Source of the DNA: Bacteroidales bacterium
GTDB lineage: Bacteria; Bacteroidota; Bacteroidia; Bacteroidales; UBA932
Assembly: GCA_004552115.1 (NCBI GenBank)
Contig: SFPH01000032.1
Location: 1-12,080 of the forward strand
Reading direction: 5' to 3'
Length of the DNA stretch: 12,080 nt
In this document: positions 7,450-12,080 of the stretch, piece after piece
Numbering within the stretch: position 1 is the stretch's first letter
Layout: each line of letters starts with the position of its first letter
The notes under the pieces: model-generated
What the model was told of the DNA's origin: nothing
Databases searched by the model: none
What the model saw: only the letters and a program-made list of their open reading frames with translations
Translations under genes and position numbers: made by a program

Positions 7450-8409
7450 ATGACAGACTATATCAGCGATACCAATATTGTGACCCCTACCGACTGGGAG
7501 CAGCAGAAGACAATGATAAAGGTCATCGGCGTCGGTGGCGGAGGATGCAATGCCGTGACCTACATGTACAGGCAGAATATACAGGGCTGCGGATTCGTGG
7601 TTTGCAACACGGACTCCCAGGCTTTGCTCAAGAGCGACGTCCCCGTCAAGCTCCAGCTCGGAAACGGGCTCGGTGCCGGAACCGACCCGGATCTCGCCAG
7701 GAAAGCTGCCATCGACTGCCAGGATGAAATTCTGGCCAGGATTACCGAGGGCGGTACGAGGATGCTTTTCATCACTGCCGGACTTGGCGGCGGCACGGGT
7801 ACCGGAGCCTCTCCTGTAATCGCCAGGCTGGCCAAGGAAAACGGCATTCTTACGGTGGCGGTGGTGACTCTGCCTTTCCGCAACGAGGGCCGTCTGGCAT
7901 TGTCCAAGGCTGCTGACGGCATTCACGAGCTCGAGAGGAATGTGGACAGCCTCCTCATCATCAACAATGAGAAGCTCTACGACTACTTCGGCGACGAACT
8001 CGTCCAGAATGCCTTCCCGAAGGCCGACGAGGTGCTTGCCACCGCAGTAAGGGGCATCATCGACATCATCAACAAGCCGGGCTACATCAATGTGGATTTC
8101 CAGGATGTCGTGACAATGATGAAGAACAGCGGAATGGCCCTGATGGGCTGCGGCTGGGGAAGCGGGAAGGATCGTATCGAAAAGGCTGTGACACAGGCTC
8201 TTGAGTCTCCTCTTCTGAATGACTTTGACCTCTCCACAGCCAAGAATCTTCTTATCAATGTCACCGCCGCCAACAATGAGAACGGCCTCAAGATGCAGCA
8301 GTTCGGCGCCATCGATATGGTTCGACGACCCGAATGCGGACGATACAATCAGCATCACCGTCATTGCCACGGGATTCAAGAAGACTCTTACCGAGCTCAC
8401 CGGGGATGA
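7450..8409 (+). CDS. ftsZ: FtsZ, tubulin-like GTPase of the division ring: N-terminal part (frame lost after about 8319)
   Basis: FtsZ polymerises with GTP into the cytoplasmic Z ring. The first 290 residues are convincing: V-I-G-V-G-G-G-G-C-N-A-V near residue 25 begins the nucleotide-binding domain, G-G-G-T-G-T-G (113-119) is the tubulin signature, and P-F-R-N-E-G-R and N-N-E-K-L-Y follow. The T7 synergy loop N-V-D-F-Q-D (214-219) with its catalytic acidic residues is present. After Q-Q-F-G-A-I-D-M (to 8319) homology stops, and the remaining 30 residues to 8409 are out of frame and meaningless. The true C-terminal part continues in the +1 frame at 8318. The GTPase domain is complete, but the C-terminal domain is interrupted. 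Confidence 0.94.
   Translation: MTDYISDTNIVTPTDWEQQKTMIKVIGVGGGGCNAVTYMYRQNIQGCGFVVCNTDSQALLKSDVPVKLQLGNGLGAGTDPDLARKAAIDCQDEILARITEGGTRMLFITAGLGGGTGTGASPVIARLAKENGILTVAVVTLPFRNEGRLALSKAADGIHELERNVDSLLIINNEKLYDYFGDELVQNAFPKADEVLATAVRGIIDIINKPGYINVDFQDVVTMMKNSGMALMGCGWGSGKDRIEKAVTQALESPLLNDFDLSTAKNLLINVTAANNENGLKMQQFGAIDMVRRPECGRYNQHHRHCHGIQEDSYRAHRG
8311..8323 (+). other. ftsZ frame break with probable small internal deletion
   Basis: Frame one reads I-D-M up to 8319; the next frame reads W-F-D-D-P from 8318. The joint protein would be about 403 residues and lacks much of the helix-strand segment usually found between the Q-Q-F-G-A-I-D-like helix start and the strand before I-T-V-I-A-T-G. 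The frame change is one base gained or 3n+2 bases lost. Confidence 0.75.
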
Positions 8410-8659
8410 TTTGAGCAAGCTGATTATCATTGACAGGGATTTCACCTACAGGGGAAGGGAGCAGGAAGCCGGCGGCGAAATCCAGCTCCGGGAGGAGACA
8501 TATGTCAATAAGATAAGCTACAATACTACCGAGAACGTGCCTCATTTCAGTTATGCCGAGAAGCCTGCTCTCGTTGTCAGCAGCTCGCAGGAAATCAGCG
8601 ATCTGACCAACAAGGCGGCCATCCGTAGGTCAATGAAGCACAGCAAGCAGGCTGAGTAA
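8318..8659 (+). CDS. ftsZ: FtsZ C-terminal domain and tail (second part of the broken ftsZ)
   Basis: From W-F-D-D-P-N-A-D-D this frame reads the last beta strands of the FtsZ C-terminal domain, including I-S-I-T-V-I-A-T-G-F-K-K-T, the usual I/V-T-V-I-A-T-G-F motif. A linker of roughly 60 residues follows, and the protein ends with A-I-R-R-S-M-K-H-S-K-Q-A-E. The R-R-containing end may be the conserved peptide that binds FtsA. The frame is open back to 8219, but upstream of 8318 it is a shadow of the first fragment. Compared with FtsZs I recall, about 12-20 residues (a helix and strand of the C-terminal domain) seem absent between the two parts, so the lesion is probably a deletion of 3n+2 bases rather than one miscalled base. 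Confidence 0.88.
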   Translation, partial: WFDDPNADDTISITVIATGFKKTLTELTGDDLSKLIIIDRDFTYRGREQEAGGEIQLREETYVNKISYNTTENVPHFSYAEKPALVVSSSQEISDLTNKAAIRRSMKHSKQAE

Positions 8660-8677
8660 TGTTCTTGCCAGGCGGAA

Positions 8678-8711
8678 TTCTTGCGTAATAGAATGAAACG
8701 TAGTAATTTTG
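8678..8711 (+). promoter_or_regulatory. Candidate Bacteroidota-type promoter for gltX
   Basis: TAATTTTG at 8704-8711 fits the -7 consensus TAnnTTTG exactly. TTCTTG at 8678-8683 resembles the -33 TTTG element, and the 20-base spacing is as expected. The gltX ATG follows 24 bases after the -7 box. It lies in the only gap of note between genes in the window (8660-8735). No experimental support is visible. Confidence 0.6.
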
Positions 8712-8735
8712 CCGCGCTGAAACAGACATATCATT

Positions 8736-10445
8736 ATGGAAAGAAGAACAAGAGTAAGATTTGCGCCGTCGCCTACAGGCCCTCTCCATATGGGAGGAGT
8801 CAGGACGGCTCTCTATAACTATCTGTATGCCAAGCAGAACGGTGGTGACTTCATCATCCGCATCGAGGACACAGACTCCCACAGATTCGTGCCTGGCGCC
8901 GAAAGATACATAATCGAGGCCCTTAACTGGTGCGGTATCCATCCTGACGAGGGGGTTGACGCAGACGGCAATGTCGTCGAGGTGGCCTCGGAGAAGCATC
9001 CTCACGCCCCATACAGGCAGTCCCAGCGCAAGGGCATCTACCGCAGCTATGCTGACCAGCTCATTGCCAACGGCTATGCCTACTATGCTTTCGACACGGC
9101 GGAGGAACTTGAGGCGAAGAGGACTGCGGCGGAGTCCGCAGGCGGCACCTTCATCTACAACCAGAAGACGAGGATGGAGCTCCGCAACTCCCTCACCCTG
9201 CCTGAGGATGAGGTCAGGAATCTTCTCGAGACGACCGACACATGGACCATAAGGTTCAGGATGCCGGAGAATGTCGTCGTGAAGATGGACGACCTGATCC
9301 GCGGACACATTGAGGTGAATACCGACACCCTTGACGACAAGGTGCTCTGGAAGAGGGCAGACGAACTGCCTACATACCACCTTGCCAATATTGTGGACGA
9401 CCATCTAATGGAAATCAGCGAGGTCATCCGGGGAGAGGAGTGGCTGCCTTCACTGCCGCTCCACTATATGCTCTACAAGGCTTTCGGCTGGGAGGATACA
9501 ATGCCGCGCTTTGCACATCTCTCCCTCCTTCTCAAGCCGGACGGAAAGGGCAAGCTCAGCAAGCGTGACGGTGACCGTCTCGGCTTCCCGGTTTTCCCGC
9601 TGAAGTGGGTCAATGCTGCCGGCGAGGAGTCCAGAGGCTACCGTGAGGACGGATATTTCCCTGAGGCCTTCGTCAATATGCTCGCCATGCTCGGCTGGAA
9701 TCCGGGCGACGACAGGGAACTTTTCACCATGGACGAACTCATCGGGGCATTCTCGCTCGACCGTGTCATCAAATCCGGAGCAAGATTCAATCCTGACAAG
9801 GCCAGATGGTACAACAAGGAATATCTCCGCACCAAGTCCGATGAGGAGGTGACCGGGATGTTCATCCCGATGCTTGAGTCGCACGGCTTCAATGTCGTGG
9901 ACTGTCCGGCCTGCGCATTGACTGCAGGGGCGGAGTTCGCCGGCAAGGGCATTGACTTCAAGAATCATATCGTTACGCGTGAATACGTTGCAGAGGTGGT
10001 TTCCCTTGTAAGGGAGAGGGCTACCTTCGTCAAGGATATCTGGGAGATTGCAGCCTGCCTCTTCCTTTCGCCTGCAGACTATGCGGCTTTCGGAGTCAAG
10101 GCCGGTGGGCCGGAAATCCAGAAGCCGGTGGACCCTCGCAGGGCTGCAGACCCGAGAGTCAAGGTATTCGACGACAGCCTGACCGCCCCGTTCCTGGCCA
10201 AGGATGTGGACAAGTTCTGGAAAGAGGAGAACTTCACTCCGGCATTCCAGGCTCAGGAGCATGTCTGCGCATCGGGCTGCGCCTTCACAAAGCAGGGCTG
10301 GCCTATGGGCAAGGTGATGAACTGCATCCGCCTGGCCCTGACCGGTGCCTCGAGCGGACTCGGGATAGCCGACATCCTTTCCTTTATCGGAAGCAGGGAG
10401 TTTGCCTCAAGAATGGCATTTGCGGCGGAGCGTCTCGGAAAATAA
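8736..10445 (+). CDS. gltX: Glutamyl-tRNA synthetase
   Basis: Class I aminoacyl-tRNA synthetase charging tRNA-Glu with glutamate in the cytoplasm. In its 569 residues, F-A-P-S-P-T-G-P-L-H-M-G-G (9-21) holds the HIGH motif as H-M-G-G, R-I-E-D-T-D follows, and K-L-S-K-R (273-277) is the KMSKS equivalent. I-R-G-E-E-W-L-P-S and P-Y-R-Q-S-x-R are also typical. H-M-G-G and the overall layout separate it from GlnRS. It is longer than the usual 470-510: extra residues sit after H-P-D-E-G (about 70-85) and within the C-terminal anticodon-binding part (about 450-485). The ATG at 8736 has no Shine-Dalgarno but an A/T-rich leader, as is common in Bacteroidota. Its own promoter probably lies in the gap after ftsZ; rpiB follows after 20 nt. 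Confidence 0.97.
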   Translation: MERRTRVRFAPSPTGPLHMGGVRTALYNYLYAKQNGGDFIIRIEDTDSHRFVPGAERYIIEALNWCGIHPDEGVDADGNVVEVASEKHPHAPYRQSQRKGIYRSYADQLIANGYAYYAFDTAEELEAKRTAAESAGGTFIYNQKTRMELRNSLTLPEDEVRNLLETTDTWTIRFRMPENVVVKMDDLIRGHIEVNTDTLDDKVLWKRADELPTYHLANIVDDHLMEISEVIRGEEWLPSLPLHYMLYKAFGWEDTMPRFAHLSLLLKPDGKGKLSKRDGDRLGFPVFPLKWVNAAGEESRGYREDGYFPEAFVNMLAMLGWNPGDDRELFTMDELIGAFSLDRVIKSGARFNPDKARWYNKEYLRTKSDEEVTGMFIPMLESHGFNVVDCPACALTAGAEFAGKGIDFKNHIVTREYVAEVVSLVRERATFVKDIWEIAACLFLSPADYAAFGVKAGGPEIQKPVDPRRAADPRVKVFDDSLTAPFLAKDVDKFWKEENFTPAFQAQEHVCASGCAFTKQGWPMGKVMNCIRLALTGASSGLGIADILSFIGSREFASRMAFAAERLGK

Positions 10446-10465
10446 CTTAATTGACCAGGAAATAT

Positions 10466-10897
10466 ATGAAAATCGGAATCTGCAGCGACCACGCTGGCGT
10501 GGATTACAAGACCAGGCTCATCCCCTATCTCGAGAAGAAGGGCTATGAGGTTGTCAACTTCGGTACTGACACGGCCGACAGTATGGATTATCCGGATGTC
10601 GCCCACCCTCTTGCGGAGGCCGTGGAGAAGGGTGAGGTGGATTGCGGAATCGCAATGTGCGGAACCGGTGACGGCATGGCAATGACATTGAACAAGCACC
10701 GCGGAATCCGCGCCGGCCTTGCCTGGGGTACGGAAATCGCCCGTCTAGTCAAGGCTCACAACAATGCCAATGTCCTCGTGATGCCAGCCCGCTTTGTCTC
10801 CTACAGGATGATTCAGATGATGACGATGACCTGGCTTGAAACCGGGTTCGAGGGCGGACGCCACCAGCGCAGGATTGACAAGATTCCGGTTCAATGA
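10466..10897 (+). CDS. rpiB: Ribose-5-phosphate isomerase B
   Basis: Cytoplasmic RpiB/LacAB-family isomerase of the pentose phosphate pathway, interconverting ribose 5-phosphate and ribulose 5-phosphate. The 143 residues are normal for the family. S-D-H-A-G (7-11) is the N-terminal signature, Cys65 in M-C-G-T-G-D-G is the likely catalytic base, N-K-H-R-G-I-R binds phosphate, and His98 in A-H-N-N-A-N is the ring-opening histidine. A TTG at 10451 would extend the frame, but homology begins at M-K-I-G-I-C-S-D and AGGA (10457-10460) precedes the ATG at 10466, so I use that start. It shares ATGA with truB. Another RpiB/LacAB sugar-phosphate isomerase activity cannot be excluded by sequence alone. 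Confidence 0.95.
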   Translation: MKIGICSDHAGVDYKTRLIPYLEKKGYEVVNFGTDTADSMDYPDVAHPLAEAVEKGEVDCGIAMCGTGDGMAMTLNKHRGIRAGLAWGTEIARLVKAHNNANVLVMPARFVSYRMIQMMTMTWLETGFEGGRHQRRIDKIPVQ

Positions 10898-11757
10898 TAC
10901 TGGACAGCAGACATCTCGACATAGTGCTCTCCGATAGTATAGACGACTATCCGGAGGGCATTGTCGTTCCTGTGGACAAGCCTTACAGATGGACTTCCGC
11001 CGATGTCATCAGGAAGCTGAAGTATTGCGCCTGCAGGCATTTCCGCAAGAAGAACCTCAAGGTGGGGCATGCCGGGACATTGGACCCTCTTGCCACGGGT
11101 GTCCTCCTCGTCTGCATCGGCAAGGCCACGCGCCAGGCAGAGGAGTTCCAGCGCCACGAGAAGGAATATGTGGCCGGGGTCGCATTCGGGGCCACGACGC
11201 CTTCATACGACCTTGAGAAAGAAATCGATGCCAGATACCCGACCGACGGTGTCTCTGAGGATGCTCTCAGGGCGGTACTGCCATCATTCATCGGAATGCA
11301 GGAGCAGGTCGCTCCTCTTTTCTCCGCCAAGTCGGTGGACGGGGTCCGGGCCTATGAGCTTGCCAGGAAGGAATGGAAGAAGATGAAAAGTGGGGATGCC
11401 GCTGGATTTGACCATTCTGTGGCTGACCTCCTTTCGAAGCAGATGATTGAAATCAGGGAAATGGAGCTCCTGCGCTTCTGGCCTGAGGGAGTGCCGTCCA
11501 AGCCGGAAGAAACGCCCGAGGAAGACGGCCGGAATCTCAGGATCAATGTCACTGACAATTCGCAACTCCATCTTCCTCAGGCGGATATACGTGTCGTATG
11601 TTCAAAGGGTACTTATGTCCGTGCCCTTGCCCGTGACCTCGGGGAGGCTTTGGGCTCAGGAGCGCATCTCGCCTCATTGCGCCGTACCCGTACAGGCGGC
11701 TTCAGGGTCGAGGATGCCCTCAGCATTGACGATGCCGTCAGGATTCTTACCCGTTAG
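10894..11757 (+). CDS. truB: tRNA pseudouridine(55) synthase TruB
   Basis: Converts U55 in the T-loop of tRNAs to pseudouridine. D-K-P-Y-R-W-T-S near residue 28 is the TruB N-terminal motif. G-H-A-G-T-L-D-P-L-A-T-G carries the catalytic Asp (D64). C-S-K-G-T-Y-V-R-A-L-A-R-D-L-G and L-R-R-T-R-T-G-G-F are the later conserved blocks. At 287 residues it is longer than many TruBs; the extra length is mainly a hydrophilic segment at about 188-225, between the strand ending E-L-L-R-F-W and the I-R-V-V-C-S-K-G strand. The ATG overlaps the rpiB stop as ATGA, so translation is probably coupled. Its 3' end overlaps the end of the convergent transporter gene by 11 bases. Confidence 0.96.
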   Translation: MILDSRHLDIVLSDSIDDYPEGIVVPVDKPYRWTSADVIRKLKYCACRHFRKKNLKVGHAGTLDPLATGVLLVCIGKATRQAEEFQRHEKEYVAGVAFGATTPSYDLEKEIDARYPTDGVSEDALRAVLPSFIGMQEQVAPLFSAKSVDGVRAYELARKEWKKMKSGDAAGFDHSVADLLSKQMIEIREMELLRFWPEGVPSKPEETPEEDGRNLRINVTDNSQLHLPQADIRVVCSKGTYVRALARDLGEALGSGAHLASLRRTRTGGFRVEDALSIDDAVRILTR

Positions 11758-12080
11758 CCTTGTCCAGTCCCAGATCCGGATTCCTGTCCGAAGACCTTGC
11801 GTAGAGCAGGGATACAGCTATTGCCAGCACACAAAGAGCCAGGAACACATACTCTGAATGGAGAGCCGCAAGCTTTCCTGATTCCGTGTTCCTGAAAATG
11901 AAGCCCACGGCAACCGGAACCAGCAGCATTCCCATATTCTGTATCCAGTAGATGAGGGAATATGCCGTTCCGAGATTCTTTTCCGGGACTATTTTCGACA
12001 CGGTAGGCCACAGGGCTGCCGGAACGATGGAATATCCCACGCCGAGAATCGCGATGCCTGCATATCCGAAGCCGCTCACC
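11747..12080 (-). CDS. MFS transporter, C-terminal part (5' end outside the window)
   Basis: About 110 C-terminal residues of an inner membrane transporter are visible; the reading frame is open to the right edge, so the true start lies beyond 12080. There are three hydrophobic segments: one around G-Y-A-G-I-A-I-L-G-V-G-Y, one around Y-W-I-Q-N-M-G-M-L-L-V-P-V-A-V-G-F, and a last one around F-L-A-L-C-V-L-A-I-A-V-S-L-L-Y, followed by a short polar tail. A-L-W-P-T-V-S-K-I-V-P-E-K-N-L-G-T-A-Y between the first two resembles MFSD1-like members of the major facilitator superfamily found in Bacteroidota. The substrate cannot be told. It is convergent to truB, with its TAA (11749-11747) inside the truB end; no obvious terminator hairpin lies between them. 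Confidence 0.8.
   Translation of the reverse strand, partial: VSGFGYAGIAILGVGYSIVPAALWPTVSKIVPEKNLGTAYSLIYWIQNMGMLLVPVAVGFIFRNTESGKLAALHSEYVFLALCVLAIAVSLLYARSSDRNPDLGLDKANG

Noticed and set aside
8662..8684. Two copies of TTCTTGC 16 bases apart after ftsZ
   Set aside because: Seven-base direct repeats are expected by chance; the second copy overlaps the candidate -33 element and there is no symmetry to suggest an operator.
11757..11800. Small palindrome around ATCCGGAT after truB as a terminator
   Set aside because: The stem is very short, has no T-run, and lies in the coding sequence of the minus-strand transporter.

Overview
The window is a dense, almost entirely plus-strand stretch of a moderately GC-rich chromosome. 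It carries the distal part of a division and cell wall (dcw) cluster: murD-ftsW-murG-murC-ftsQ-ftsA-ftsZ. A short housekeeping group, gltX-rpiB-truB, follows, and the 3' end of a convergent MFS transporter gene lies at the right edge. Gene order, protein style (MurG with Q-E-Q-N, FtsZ with the G-x-G-L-G-A-G-T-D-P region) and a TAnnTTTG-type promoter before gltX point to the phylum Bacteroidota, most likely Bacteroidales. I cannot resolve the family.

Layout: 1-1218 is murD, lacking about 40 N-terminal residues to the window edge and broken by a -1 frame change near 815. Next come ftsW (1223-2629), murG (2632-3798), murC (3791-5149), ftsQ (5150-5932), ftsA (5949-7436) and ftsZ (7450-8659). ftsZ is broken near 8318 by a frame change that appears to coincide with a small internal deletion. 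The genes overlap or are 0-16 nt apart and read as one operon. The only intergenic space of note (8660-8735) holds a candidate promoter for gltX (8736-10445), followed closely by rpiB (10466-10897) and truB (10894-11757). On the minus strand, an MFS transporter (11747 to beyond 12080) ends inside the end of truB.

Function: MurD and MurC add D-Glu and L-Ala to the UDP-MurNAc precursor. MurG makes lipid II and FtsW polymerises it at the septum. FtsQ links the divisome across the membrane, and FtsA anchors the FtsZ ring. GltX charges tRNA-Glu, RpiB interconverts pentose phosphates and TruB makes pseudouridine 55 in tRNA.

I found no clearly novel system. The points most worth checking are the two disruptions in normally essential genes. 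They may be consensus errors in an assembled genome. The murD break, however, falls close to a domain boundary and forms an ATGA overlap with a plausible ribosome binding site, so a real split gene is not excluded. There are no rRNA or tRNA genes, CRISPR arrays or insertion sequences that I can see, and no gene-free stretch longer than 300 bases.
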